Below, one piece after another: positions 32,635 through 41,696 of a stretch of 64,000 nucleotides of DNA. Both the position numbers and the translations under genes were made by a program. The number at the start of each line of letters is the position of its first letter. Within the stretch, counting starts at the first letter, position 1. The notes beneath the pieces are model-generated. The model saw only the letters and a list, made by a program, of their open reading frames with translations, did not search any database and had not been told where the DNA came from. Source of the DNA: an uncultured Mycolicibacterium sp. (GTDB lineage Bacteria > Actinomycetota > Actinomycetes > Mycobacteriales > Mycobacteriaceae); NCBI RefSeq assembly GCF_937941905.1, contig NZ_CALDGS010000175.1:1-64000 (forward strand), given 5' to 3'.

Positions 32635-33171
32635 GTGGGCTACCCGGACAACGTCCTCGCCAGCGACGAGCAGGTCGTCCTGCACCGGCATCCGCACTGG
32701 AAGCGGTTGGTGCTGCCGGTGTTCGCACTCGTGCTGATCACCGCCGTGGCGGCGTTCGGCGCCGCCGTGGTCAACGGCACCGACTGGGATCGCACCGCCC
32801 GCAACGTGCTGTTCGCCGTCATCGGGGTGCTGTGGCTGTTGGCGGTCGGCTGGCTGACGCTGCGCCCGTTCGCGAGCTGGGTCACCACCCACTTCGTCAT
32901 CACCGACCGCCGGGTGATGTTCCGCTACGGTGTGCTCACCCGTGCCGGGATCGACATCCCGCTGGCCCGGATCAACAGCGTGGAGTTCCGCCACGGGCTG
33001 CTCGACCGGATGCTGCGCACCGGCACGTTGATCATCGAATCGGCGGCTCAGGACCCGCTGGCGTTCGAGGACATCCCGCGTGTGGGGTACGTGCACTCAC
33101 TGCTGTATCACGAGGTCTTCGACACCCTTGGATCCGAGGAGTCCGGCAGCCCGGGCCGCCGGGCCGACTGA
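32635..33171 (+). CDS. PH-domain (bPH2) membrane protein
   Basis: This 178-residue protein has a short cytoplasmic N-terminus (DEQVVLHRHPHWKRL), two membrane helices (about 22-44 and 60-80) and a bacterial PH/YdbT-like domain: THFVITDRRVMFRYGVLTRA, IPLARINSVEFRHGLLDRML, TGTLIIESAAQDP. The role is unknown; it is conserved beside accD5/birA in mycobacteria (Rv3278c). The GTG at 32635 gives the normal family start. Its last 64 bp overlap the convergent GtrA-like gene, a tight tail-to-tail arrangement. Confidence 0.88.
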   Translation: MGYPDNVLASDEQVVLHRHPHWKRLVLPVFALVLITAVAAFGAAVVNGTDWDRTARNVLFAVIGVLWLLAVGWLTLRPFASWVTTHFVITDRRVMFRYGVLTRAGIDIPLARINSVEFRHGLLDRMLRTGTLIIESAAQDPLAFEDIPRVGYVHSLLYHEVFDTLGSEESGSPGRRAD

Positions 33172-33797
33172 GCGCGGTTGCGCCGCCGCGACCGCAGCGG
33201 GGTGACATTGTCTGGCGTGGCGGGGCCGCGGCCGGCCTCGAGGTGGTTCTCCAGCGCCTCGGTGAGCCCGCCGGAACTGAGCGCCGACTCCAGCGCCTTC
33301 TCCGGGTTGCGGGCGAACTCGTCGGGGAAGACCCAGCGACGGAACGCCCAGAACCGGAACGCCATCTGCAGCAGGTTGCCGATGATGTAGGCCGAGATGA
33401 AGTCGGCGACGTTCTCGACGGTCAGTGACACCAGCGGGGCGCGCAGCATCAGCACGTAGCTGGAGATCCACAGCGGCGCCATGCTCAGCACCACGCCGAC
33501 ACCGCTGACCGCGAAGAACAGCAGGGCCTCGTGATGGCGCTCCCGGCCGCCGCGGTCGCGGAAGCTCCACTCCCGGTTGAGGATGTAGGACGCGATCACC
33601 GCGACGATGCCCGCGATGATCTTGGCCGTCACCGGTTTGGGCTCCAGGACGGTCAGCTTGAGCGTGTAGAAGATCGCCGAGTCGATGACGAACGTCGTCG
33701 CGCCGACGATGGCGAATTTGATCAGCTCGTGATGCCGTTCGGCAAACGGGCGGATCCATCGCGGCAGGCGGGCGATGGTCGCATCAGCGAATGACAC
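33108..33797 (-). CDS. GtrA-like four-helix membrane protein
   Basis: This 229-residue GtrA/DPMS-type protein is thought to help move polyprenyl-linked sugars across the membrane. Four hydrophobic helices follow a basic N-terminus: FAIVGATTFVIDSAIFYTL, TAKIIAGIVAVIASYILNRE with the typical N-R-x-(W/F)-S-F, ALLFFAVSGVGVVLSMAPLW and FISAYIIGNLLQMAFRFWAF. The remaining 75 residues form a polar tail. GTG at 33797 is the chosen start. It is divergent from purK with 93 bp between and matches M. tuberculosis Rv3277. Confidence 0.87.
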   Translation of the reverse strand: MSFADATIARLPRWIRPFAERHHELIKFAIVGATTFVIDSAIFYTLKLTVLEPKPVTAKIIAGIVAVIASYILNREWSFRDRGGRERHHEALLFFAVSGVGVVLSMAPLWISSYVLMLRAPLVSLTVENVADFISAYIIGNLLQMAFRFWAFRRWVFPDEFARNPEKALESALSSGGLTEALENHLEAGRGPATPDNVTPLRSRRRNRAQSARRPGLPDSSDPRVSKTS

Positions 33798-33890
33798 GAC
33801 TTCACAGTGTACGGGGTGGCCCGGCACGGTGCGGTCCCCGCAGGTCAGCCGGGTTTCGGTCGCGCCGGGGCGCCATGAAAGCATGAACGG

Positions 33891-35076
33891 GTGCCAACGA
33901 ATCCCCAGAAACCGCCGGTGGTGGCGATGATCGGTGGCGGCCAGCTGGCCCGGATGACCCATCAGGCCGCGATCGCGCTCGGGCAGACGCTGCGGGTGCT
34001 CGCGACCAGCCCGGACGAGTCCGCCGCGCAGGTCACGCCGGACGTGGTCATCGGCTCGCACACCGACATCGAGGCGCTGCGCCGGGCGGCCGAGGGTGCG
34101 ACCGCCTTCACCTTCGACCACGAGCACGTGCCCACCGGGCTGCTCGAGCAGCTCGTCGCCGAGGGCGTCAACGTCGCCCCGCCGCCGCAGGCGCTCGTGC
34201 ACGCCCAGGACAAGCTCGTCATGCGCCGGCGGCTGCACGAGCTCGGCGCGCCGGTGCCGCGGTTCGCCGAGGTCACCACCGTCGCCGACGTGGAGGCGTT
34301 CGCCCGTGGCACCGATGCCGGCCTGGTGCTCAAGACGGTGCGGGGCGGCTACGACGGCAAGGGCGTCTACCTGGCCGGTGACCTCGACGACGCCCGGCAG
34401 GCCGCCGCGCGCTACCTCGCCGACGGGGTCGCGGTACTGGTCGAGGAGCGGGTCGAGATGCGCCGCGAACTGGCCGCGCTGGTGGCCCGCTCGCCGTACG
34501 GGCAGGGCGCGGCCTGGCCGGTGGTGGAGACCGTGCAGCGCAACGGCATCTGCGTCGAGGCCGTGGCCCCCGCCCCGGATCTGCCGGAGGCCACCGGCGC
34601 CGCCGCCCAGCAGTTGGCGCTCCGGCTCGCCGACGAGCTCGGTGTGGTCGGGGTGCTCGCGGTCGAGCTGTTCGAGACCACCGCCGGCGACATCGTCGTC
34701 AACGAGCTGGCCATGCGGCCGCACAACTCCGGGCACTGGACCATGGACGGCGCGGTGACCAGCCAGTTCGAACAGCACCTGCGCGCCGTGCTGGACTACC
34801 CGCTGGGCGACACCGCCCCGCTGGCACCGGTCACCGTGATGGCCAACGTGCTCGGCGCCCCGCAGCCCCCGGCGATGTCGATGGACGAGCGACTGCACCA
34901 CCTGTTCGCCCGCATCCCCGAGGCCCGGGTGCACCTGTACGGCAAGGGGGAGCGGCCCGGCCGCAAGCTCGGCCACGTCAACATCCTCGGCACCGACCCG
35001 ACCACCGTGCGGGAACGCGCCCGGCGGGCGGCACACTGGCTTTCGCACGCGCAATGGACGGACGGATGGGATCCGC

Positions 35077-35087
<11 letters not shown>
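33891..35087 (+). CDS. purK: N5-carboxyaminoimidazole ribonucleotide synthase
   Basis: This 398-residue ATP-grasp enzyme of purine synthesis converts AIR, ATP and bicarbonate to N5-CAIR. MIGGGQLARMTHQAAIALGQ is the N-terminal nucleotide loop and TFDHEHVP the family signature. LKTVRGGYDGKGVYL and VLVEERVEMRRELA belong to the ATP-grasp fold, and VNELAMRPHNSGHWTMDG carries the metal-binding residues. The start is GTG at 33891. The gene overlaps purE by 11 bp, so its product is made with the next enzyme in the pathway. Confidence 0.95.
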
Positions 35088-35604
<517 letters not shown>

Positions 35605-35655
35605 AGTTACCGGCGAGTAGCTGTGGGTGAGCAGCGAGGAGCGAGGAGGCCGACG

Positions 35656-36822
35656 ATGGCTGGATGGACCGGGAATCCGTCCTTCGATGTGTTCAAACTG
35701 CCCGAGGAACTCGAGGAGCTGCGGGCCGCGATCCGCGCGCTGGCCGAGAAGGAGATCGCCCCGCACGCCGCGGAGGTCGACGAGCAGGCTCGGTTCCCCG
35801 AGGAGGCGCTCAACGCGCTGAACGCGTCGGGCTTCAACGCGATCCACATCCCCGAGGAGTACGGCGGGCAGGGGGCCGACTCGGTGGCCGCCTGCATCGT
35901 CATCGAGGAGGTCGCCCGTGTCGACGCGTCGGCCTCGCTGATCCCGGCGGTCAACAAGCTCGGCACGATGGGCCTGATCCTGCGCGGCTCCGAGGAGCTC
36001 AAGCGGCAGGTGCTGCCCGACATCGTGGCGGGCAAGATGGCCTCCTACGCGCTGTCCGAGCGCGAGGCCGGCAGCGACGCGGCCTCGATGCGCACCCGAG
36101 CCAAGGCCGACGGCGACGACTGGATTCTCAACGGTTCCAAGTGCTGGATCACCAACGGCGGCAAGTCGACCTGGTACACCGTGATGGCGGTGACCGACCC
36201 GGACAAGGGCGCCAACGGCATCTCGGCGTTCATGGTGCACAAGGACGACGAGGGCTTCACCGTCGGCCCGAAGGAGCGCAAGCTCGGCATCAAGGGGTCC
36301 CCGACCACCGAGCTGTACTTCGAGAACTGCCGCATCCCGGGCGACCGCATCATCGGTGAGCCCGGCACCGGGTTCAAGACCGCGCTGGCGACCCTCGACC
36401 ACACCCGGCCGACCATCGGTGCGCAGGCCGTCGGCATCGCCCAGGGCGCGCTGGACGCGGCCCTCGCCTACGTCAAGGAGCGCAAGCAGTTCGGCCGCCC
36501 GATCGCCGACAACCAGGGCGTGCAGTTCATGCTCGCCGACATGGCGATGAAGGTCGAGGCCGCCCGGCTGATGGTCTACCAGGCGGCGGCCCGCGCCGAG
36601 CGCGGCGAGCCGAACCTGGGCTTCATCTCCGCCGCGGCGAAGTGCTTCGCCTCCGACGTGGCGATGGAGGTGACCACCGACGCCGTGCAGCTGTTCGGCG
36701 GGTACGGCTACACCCAGGACTTCCCGGTCGAGCGCATGATGCGCGACGCCAAGATCACCCAGATCTACGAGGGCACCAACCAGATCCAGCGGGTGGTCAT
36801 GAGCCGCGCCCTGCTGCGCTGA
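35656..36822 (+). CDS. fadE25: Acyl-CoA dehydrogenase FadE25
   Basis: This 388-residue flavin acyl-CoA dehydrogenase is of short/branched-chain size. Features are IHIPEEYGGQGADS, YALSEREAGSDAASM and ILNGSKCWITNGG for FAD and substrate binding. KERKQFGRPIADNQGVQFML and QLFGGYGYTQDFPVERMMRD are in the C-domain, and the catalytic Glu is in IYEGTNQIQR. The ATG at 35656 has GGAGG about 10 bases upstream. It is conserved next to purEK in mycobacteria (Rv3274c), though its in vivo substrate is not established. Confidence 0.93.
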   Translation: MAGWTGNPSFDVFKLPEELEELRAAIRALAEKEIAPHAAEVDEQARFPEEALNALNASGFNAIHIPEEYGGQGADSVAACIVIEEVARVDASASLIPAVNKLGTMGLILRGSEELKRQVLPDIVAGKMASYALSEREAGSDAASMRTRAKADGDDWILNGSKCWITNGGKSTWYTVMAVTDPDKGANGISAFMVHKDDEGFTVGPKERKLGIKGSPTTELYFENCRIPGDRIIGEPGTGFKTALATLDHTRPTIGAQAVGIAQGALDAALAYVKERKQFGRPIADNQGVQFMLADMAMKVEAARLMVYQAAARAERGEPNLGFISAAAKCFASDVAMEVTTDAVQLFGGYGYTQDFPVERMMRDAKITQIYEGTNQIQRVVMSRALLR

Positions 36823-36851
36823 CCCGGCCGGCCCGGCCCTAGCCGGCCGGG
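36823..36851. terminator. Hairpin between convergent fadE25 and birA
   Basis: cccggccgg (36823-36831) pairs with ccggccggg (36843-36851) around an 11-base loop that contains the birA stop codon. The position suits a bidirectional terminator. Confidence 0.6.
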
Positions 36852-37591
36852 CGCAGGTGGGTGATGTCGGCGGCCGACACCGTCACCGCGCCGTCGGCGG
36901 TGTCGATGATCAGCCGGCCGGCCTCGTCGACGGCGCGGGCGGTGCCGGTGAGCTGCCGGTCCCCGGGCAGCAGCGCCCGCACCTCGGTGCCCAGGGTGAG
37001 GCTGCGCGCTGTGTAGTCGGCGCGCAGCCGCTCGCCGCCGGCGCGCCACTCGGCGATCCGTTCCCCGAGCCGGGTCAGCAGCCGGCGCAGCAGCACCTGC
37101 GGGTCGGCCGTCGCGCCCAGCATCGACAGCGACACCGCGTTGGGGTCCGGGGCCTGCTCGGCGGTGAACGACAGGTTCACCCCGACGCCGACCACGATCA
37201 CCGGGCCCGGGTTGGACACCTCGGCGAGGATGCCGGCCAGCTTGCGGGTGCCGACCAGCACGTCGTTGGGCCACTTCAGGCCGGCCCGCACGCCGGTGAC
37301 CTCGTGCACCGCGTCGACCACGGCCACCCCGGTCAGCAGCGGCACCCAGCCCCAGGCCTCGGTCGGCACCGCGCCCGCGGCGATGCCCGCCGACACCGCC
37401 AGCTGTGCGCCCGGCGGGGCGGCCCAGGTGCGGCCGTGCCGGCCGCGGCCGGCGGTCTGCGAGGTGGTCGCCAGCACCACCCCGTCGATGTCCTCGCCGG
37501 CGGCCGCGCGGGCCAGCAGATCGGCGTTGGTGGAACCGGTTTCGGCGACGAAGTCCAGGCGCTGCCACGGGTGCGGAAGGGGTTCGGCCAC
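36839..37591 (-). CDS. birA: Biotin--[acetyl-CoA-carboxylase] ligase
   Basis: This 250-residue class I biotin ligase attaches biotin to the AccA3 BCCP lysine. FVAETGSTNADLLARAA starts the catalytic domain. TAGRGRHGRTWAAPPGAQL is the biotinyl-AMP loop (GRGRxGRxW). LKWPNDVLVGTRKLAGIL and GVGVNLSF complete it, and the C-terminal SH3-like domain follows (RALLPGDRQLTGTARAVDE). The DNA-binding domain of E. coli BirA is absent, as expected for class I. GTG at 37591 is taken as start; longer readings are Arg/Cys-rich and unsupported. It is not beside accD5 here, unlike M. tuberculosis. Confidence 0.92.
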   Translation of the reverse strand: MAEPLPHPWQRLDFVAETGSTNADLLARAAAGEDIDGVVLATTSQTAGRGRHGRTWAAPPGAQLAVSAGIAAGAVPTEAWGWVPLLTGVAVVDAVHEVTGVRAGLKWPNDVLVGTRKLAGILAEVSNPGPVIVVGVGVNLSFTAEQAPDPNAVSLSMLGATADPQVLLRRLLTRLGERIAEWRAGGERLRADYTARSLTLGTEVRALLPGDRQLTGTARAVDEAGRLIIDTADGAVTVSAADITHLRPAG

Positions 37592-37643
37592 CGGCGCAGG
37601 GTAGCGCGGTCCGGCCCGGTCGGGCCAGCGGTCGGGACGGTGC

Positions 37644-38357
37644 TCAGGACAGCGTGCGGGTGACCTTCTCCGTCGCCGCCCGCCGCTGCAGCGCCGCCGC
37701 GTCCGGATTGGCCACCTGCACCAGCGACGCACCCGCGGCGAACACCGCCAGCAGCCGGTCGACCAGCCCGTCGGTGCCGTCCCAGCCCAGCGTCGACAGC
37801 ACCCGGTCGGCCCGGCCGAGCCCCTGGTCGCGTGCCGAATCACGCGCGGCGGCAACGACATCGGCCACCGAGCGGCCGTCGAGCGCGGGACCGGCGGCGG
37901 CCGCTGCGACGATCCGGTCGCCGTGCGCGCGCACCGCCGTCGCGTAGTCGGTCAGGCCCACCGGCAGGTCCGGGACCGGCTTGCCGAACGGGTCCAGCGA
38001 GCACACCGCGACCTCGCCGACCCCGACCGCGGCGTCGGCCTCGGCGAGCCGGTCGGCGGTGCAGAACGCGACGTCGGCGCCGGCCGGGTCGGCCCAGGCC
38101 ACCTCCGCGCCGATCCACCAGATGCCGAACAGCACCGCCGCGGTCTGCCAGTGCGCCGGCAGCAGCACCGCCACCCGGCTGCCGGCGTCCGCGCCGAGCT
38201 CGTCGCGCAGCAGGTTGCCGGTCTTGGCCGCCCAGTTGGCCAGGGTGACCGCGGACAGCTCGATGCGCTCACCGGTAGCGTCGTCGTAGTAGGTGATGCG
38301 CGGGCCGGCCGGGTCGGCGGCCAGCACCGGCGCCAACAGCTCCTCGGTGACGTTCAC
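37644..38357 (-). CDS. TIGR03089 family protein (AMP-binding enzyme N-terminal-like)
   Basis: This 237-residue actinobacterial protein looks like the N-terminal part of an acyl-adenylate-forming enzyme: RITYYDDATGERIELSAVTL, then NWAAKTGNLLRDELGAD and AVLLPAHWQTAAVLFGIWWI. The ATP-binding P-loop and C-terminal domain of true AMP ligases are missing. The role is unknown. It is conserved next to the LCP ligase gene (M. tuberculosis Rv3268). GTG at 38357 is the start. It lies 52 bp after... the birA start region on the same strand and is followed by birA, so birA may be co-transcribed. Confidence 0.85.
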   Translation of the reverse strand: MNVTEELLAPVLAADPAGPRITYYDDATGERIELSAVTLANWAAKTGNLLRDELGADAGSRVAVLLPAHWQTAAVLFGIWWIGAEVAWADPAGADVAFCTADRLAEADAAVGVGEVAVCSLDPFGKPVPDLPVGLTDYATAVRAHGDRIVAAAAAGPALDGRSVADVVAAARDSARDQGLGRADRVLSTLGWDGTDGLVDRLLAVFAAGASLVQVANPDAAALQRRAATEKVTRTLS

Positions 38358-38372
38358 GGATGCCTCCGGGGT

Positions 38373-39833
38373 TCAGTACACGCAGTGCGGGTCGTCCGAA
38401 CCGGCGGTGATGATCTGCGGCGGGGGCGGCACGGCCGGGGTGTCCGCGTTGGTCGAGGTGACCCCCAGCACGGCCAGATCGGTGGTCGGCGTCGAGCCGG
38501 GGCCGGCGTAGTCGTCGGCCAGCACCACCCGCACCGTGCCCGGCGCCACCGCCGCGCTCTCCACCACCGGCAGCTCCCCGAGCGCCTTGGCCACCTCGTG
38601 CGCCCCGGTGTCGTCGGCGCTGGGCGCCTGCACCTGGCTGTAGGCGACCTTCGGGCCGTCGTTGTTGCCGACCGGGCCCTGCCCGAAGCCGAGGTTGGTC
38701 AGCACCGCCGAGACCGAGGCCGCCAGCCCGTTGATGTCGGTGTCGTTGACCACCTCGACCGTGGTCCGGCCGGGGGTGTAGACCCCTTCGGCGACCTCGC
38801 CCTCCTCCTGCTCCTCGAGCAGGCCGGCCACGAACTCGCGCACCTGTACCGGATCCACCCGCACCACGCTCTGCATGCCGTCGTCGCTCCAGCCCGCCTC
38901 GTCGAGGATCGGGATGGTGGCGAAGGCGACCTTGCCGGCGGCCAGGTTCTGCAGCTGCTTGACGAACTCCATCACGTCCCAGCCGTCGGACAGCACCACC
39001 GACCGCTGCACCGCCTCCTGCAACCGGCTCAGGGTGGCCGGGCTCGACAGCGTCTTGCCGGAGATCACCTTGTGTGCCAGCGAGGCCATCACCGCCTGCT
39101 GGCGGGCCACCCGGTCCAGGTCGCCGCGTGGCAGCTCGTGGCGCTGCCGTACGAAGCTCAACGCCTGCGGCCCGTTCAGCCGCTGCCAGCCGGCCGGGAA
39201 GTCCGCACCCGAAAGCGGTTCGTACACCGGCTCTTTCAGGCACACGTCCACCCCGCCCAGGGCGTCGGTGATGAGTGCGAAGCCGAGCAGACCCACCTCG
39301 ACGTAGTGGTCGACGGTCACCCCGGTCAGGTTGGCCACCGTGCGGATCAGCGCCTCGCGGCCCTTCTCGGTGGCGCGCGGCTCGGCCACCGCCGGGTCCT
39401 CGCCCTCCACCTCGATGAGCTGCTTGGCGGTCTCAAGTTTGACGTGGCCGTAGACCCCGTTGATCTTCATCTTGCCCAGCCCCGGCGCCTCCACGTAGGA
39501 GTCGCGCGGGATGGAGATCGCCGTCGCGGCGGTGCCGTCGTTGGGGATGCGGATCAGCACGATGGTGTCGGTGTTGGTGGCGACCTCGTTGCCGGCCCGC
39601 AGCATGGCCAGCTCCTCCTCCGACAGCGGGTTGCCGTGCGCGTCGGTGCGGCTGTCCATGCCGACCAGCAGGATGTCCACCGCACCGTCCTCGCCGCCCC
39701 CACCGAGGGTCGCCGAGCTGATCTGGTTGATCCCGGACTCGAAGGAGCGGATGCGACTCCAGGCCACCCCGGTGCCGAGCACGATGGTCAGGGCGGCGGC
39801 GACGGCGATGACTCGGAGGACTCGGGCGGGCAC
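38373..39833 (-). CDS. LytR-CpsA-Psr (LCP) wall-polymer ligase
   Basis: This 486-residue membrane-anchored LCP protein attaches arabinogalactan to peptidoglycan in mycobacteria (homologue of Rv3267, Lcp1). One N-terminal membrane helix (about 5-25) is followed by the LCP domain (about 50-265): VDILLVGMDSRTD, TDTIVLIRIPNDG, AISIPRDSYV, INGVYGHV, and ALSFVRQRHELPRGDLDRVA with the catalytic arginines. A C-terminal LytR_C domain (TTVEVVNDTDINGLAASV) ends the protein. The GTG at 39833 is divergent from rmlD with 66 bp between, so wall-linker synthesis and attachment genes share a control region. Confidence 0.92.
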   Translation of the reverse strand: MPARVLRVIAVAAALTIVLGTGVAWSRIRSFESGINQISSATLGGGGEDGAVDILLVGMDSRTDAHGNPLSEEELAMLRAGNEVATNTDTIVLIRIPNDGTAATAISIPRDSYVEAPGLGKMKINGVYGHVKLETAKQLIEVEGEDPAVAEPRATEKGREALIRTVANLTGVTVDHYVEVGLLGFALITDALGGVDVCLKEPVYEPLSGADFPAGWQRLNGPQALSFVRQRHELPRGDLDRVARQQAVMASLAHKVISGKTLSSPATLSRLQEAVQRSVVLSDGWDVMEFVKQLQNLAAGKVAFATIPILDEAGWSDDGMQSVVRVDPVQVREFVAGLLEEQEEGEVAEGVYTPGRTTVEVVNDTDINGLAASVSAVLTNLGFGQGPVGNNDGPKVAYSQVQAPSADDTGAHEVAKALGELPVVESAAVAPGTVRVVLADDYAGPGSTPTTDLAVLGVTSTNADTPAVPPPPQIITAGSDDPHCVY

Positions 39834-39899
39834 CCGACCAGGCTACTTGCGGAAAGTGCCCGAACCGGGGAGCGCGGCCCGGCGTGCCAGACTCGTCGT

Positions 39900-40775
39900 A
39901 TGCCACACCGCATCGTCGTCACCGGGGCGGGTGGCCTGGTCGGCGCCGTCGTCGCTGCTCAGGCCCGCACCCGGGGCCACGAGGTGGCCGCGTTCGCCCG
40001 GCGCGAATGGGACATCACCGACCCGGCCGCCGCCCGTCGTCACATCCGCCCCGGCGACGTGGTGATCAACTGTGCGGCCTACACCCGCGTCGACGACGCC
40101 GAGGCCGAGCCGGAGCGGGCGCACGCCGTCAACGCCGAGGGCCCGGCGCAGCTGGCCCGGGCCTGCGCGGCGGCGGGGGCGCGGCTGGTGCACATCGGCA
40201 CCGACTACGTCTTCGGCGCCGACACCGCCCGGCGCCGGGCCTACGACATCGACGACCCGACCGGCCCGCTGAGCGTCTACGGCCGCACCAAGCTCGCCGG
40301 GGAGCGGGCGGTGCTCGAACTCGCCGGCGGCACCGTGGTGCGCACCTCGTGGGTCTACGCCGGTACCCCCGACGGCACCGACTTCGTGTCGGGGCTGCGC
40401 CGCCGCGCCGCCGAACCGGACGCCGTGGTCGAGGTGGTGGCCGACCAGGTCGGTTCGCCCACCTACGTCGGTGACCTGGTCGCCGCGCTGCTGCAGGTCG
40501 CCGGGACCGCACCGGCCGCCCCGCTGCTGCACGTCGCCAACGCCGGCGCGGCCAGCCGCTACCAGCAGGCCCGCGCGGTGTTCGAGCTGCTCGGCGCCGA
40601 CCCGGCCCGGGTGCGTCCGGTGACCGGCGACCGCCACCGCCGCCCCGCGCCCCGCCCGGCCTACTCCGCGCTGTCCATGGCGGGCTCGGCACGGGCCGGG
40701 CTGACCCCGTTGCGGCCGTGGCGGGCCGCGCTCGCGGAGGCGCTCGGCGCCGGACCGCTACCCTCTACGCCGTGA
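39900..40775 (+). CDS. rmlD: dTDP-4-dehydrorhamnose reductase
   Basis: This 291-residue extended SDR makes dTDP-L-rhamnose, donor for the arabinogalactan linker. VTGAGGLVGAVVA is the NAD(P)-binding loop, and INCAAYTRVDDAEAEPE and HIGTDYVFG follow. The catalytic YGRTKLAGE carries Tyr-x3-Lys at about 127-131, with RTSWVYAG after it. It is followed 34 bp later by wbbL and then by the guanylyltransferase, as in M. tuberculosis (Rv3266c-Rv3264c). ATG 39900 is the start. Confidence 0.94.
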   Translation: MPHRIVVTGAGGLVGAVVAAQARTRGHEVAAFARREWDITDPAAARRHIRPGDVVINCAAYTRVDDAEAEPERAHAVNAEGPAQLARACAAAGARLVHIGTDYVFGADTARRRAYDIDDPTGPLSVYGRTKLAGERAVLELAGGTVVRTSWVYAGTPDGTDFVSGLRRRAAEPDAVVEVVADQVGSPTYVGDLVAALLQVAGTAPAAPLLHVANAGAASRYQQARAVFELLGADPARVRPVTGDRHRRPAPRPAYSALSMAGSARAGLTPLRPWRAALAEALGAGPLPSTP

Positions 40776-40809
40776 ACGGCGAAGCGGGAACGGCAGTGGG
40801 GACGGCTCG

Positions 40810-41694
40810 GTGAGCGACGAGTTGTTCGTGCTGACGGTGACGTATTCGCCGGGGCCGCACCTGCACCGGTTCCTGGCGTCGCTGTCGCACGCCACCGAGC
40901 GGCCGGTGACGGTGGTGATGGCCGACAACGGCTCCACCGACGGCGCCCCGGAGGAGGCGCTGGAGCGCTACGACAACGTGCGGCTGCTGCGCACCGGTGC
41001 CAACCTCGGGTACGGCACGGCGATCAACCGGGCGGTGGCCGAGTACGTCGACGGGGCCGACGGCGCCGACTTCTTCATCGTCGCCAACCCCGACGTGCAG
41101 TGGGGTCCGCGCTCCATCGACATCCTGCTCGAGGCCGCCAACCGGTGGCCGCGGGCCGGCGCGCTCGGCCCGCTCATCCGCGACCCGGACGGGTCGGTCT
41201 ACCCGTCGGCGCGGCTGCAGCCCAGCCTGATCCGCGGCGGGATGCACGCGGTGGTCGGCCCGTTCTGGCCGTCCAACCCGTGGTCGGCCGCCTACCGGCA
41301 GGAACGCCAGGAACCCACCGAGCGCTGCGTCGGCTGGCTGTCCGGGTCCTGCCTGCTGCTGCGCAAGGCCGCTTTCGACGACGTGCGCGGGTTCGACGAG
41401 CGCTACTTCATGTACATGGAGGACGTCGACCTCGGCGACCGGCTCGGCCGGGCCGGCTGGCAGAACGTCTACGTGCCCTCGGCCGAGGTGCTGCACCACA
41501 AGGGCCATTCCACCGGCCGCGACCCGGCCCGGAACTTGGTCGCCCATCACCGCAGCACCTACACTTTCCTGGCCGACCGATATCCGCACTGGTGGCAGTC
41601 CCCGCTGCGGTGGACGATCAGGGCTGCGCTGTCCGCGCGTTCCAGCCTGGTGGTCCGTCAGTCCAGGCGGGATCAGCAGAAAGGACGCCGATAG
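40810..41694 (+). CDS. wbbL: Rhamnosyltransferase WbbL (GT2)
   Basis: This 294-residue GT-A glycosyltransferase adds rhamnose from dTDP-rhamnose to GlcNAc-PP-decaprenol, forming the disaccharide linker of the wall. VLTVTYSPGPHLHRFLASL starts the donor domain, VMADNGSTDGAPEEAL and ANLGYGTAINRAV follow, and FFIVANPDVQWG contains the D-x-D-equivalent. WLSGSCLLLRKAAFDDV and FMYMEDVDLGDRLGRAGW carry the catalytic acidic motif. The GTG at 40810 lies between rmlD and the next gene, 2 bp before the guanylyltransferase start. Confidence 0.94.
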   Translation: MSDELFVLTVTYSPGPHLHRFLASLSHATERPVTVVMADNGSTDGAPEEALERYDNVRLLRTGANLGYGTAINRAVAEYVDGADGADFFIVANPDVQWGPRSIDILLEAANRWPRAGALGPLIRDPDGSVYPSARLQPSLIRGGMHAVVGPFWPSNPWSAAYRQERQEPTERCVGWLSGSCLLLRKAAFDDVRGFDERYFMYMEDVDLGDRLGRAGWQNVYVPSAEVLHHKGHSTGRDPARNLVAHHRSTYTFLADRYPHWWQSPLRWTIRAALSARSSLVVRQSRRDQQKGRR

Positions 41695-41696
41695 CC

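Noticed and set aside
32041..33096. Minus-strand frame covering the gap before the PH-domain gene
   Set aside because: His/Gln/Arg-rich shadow; most of it is antisense to the PH-domain gene.
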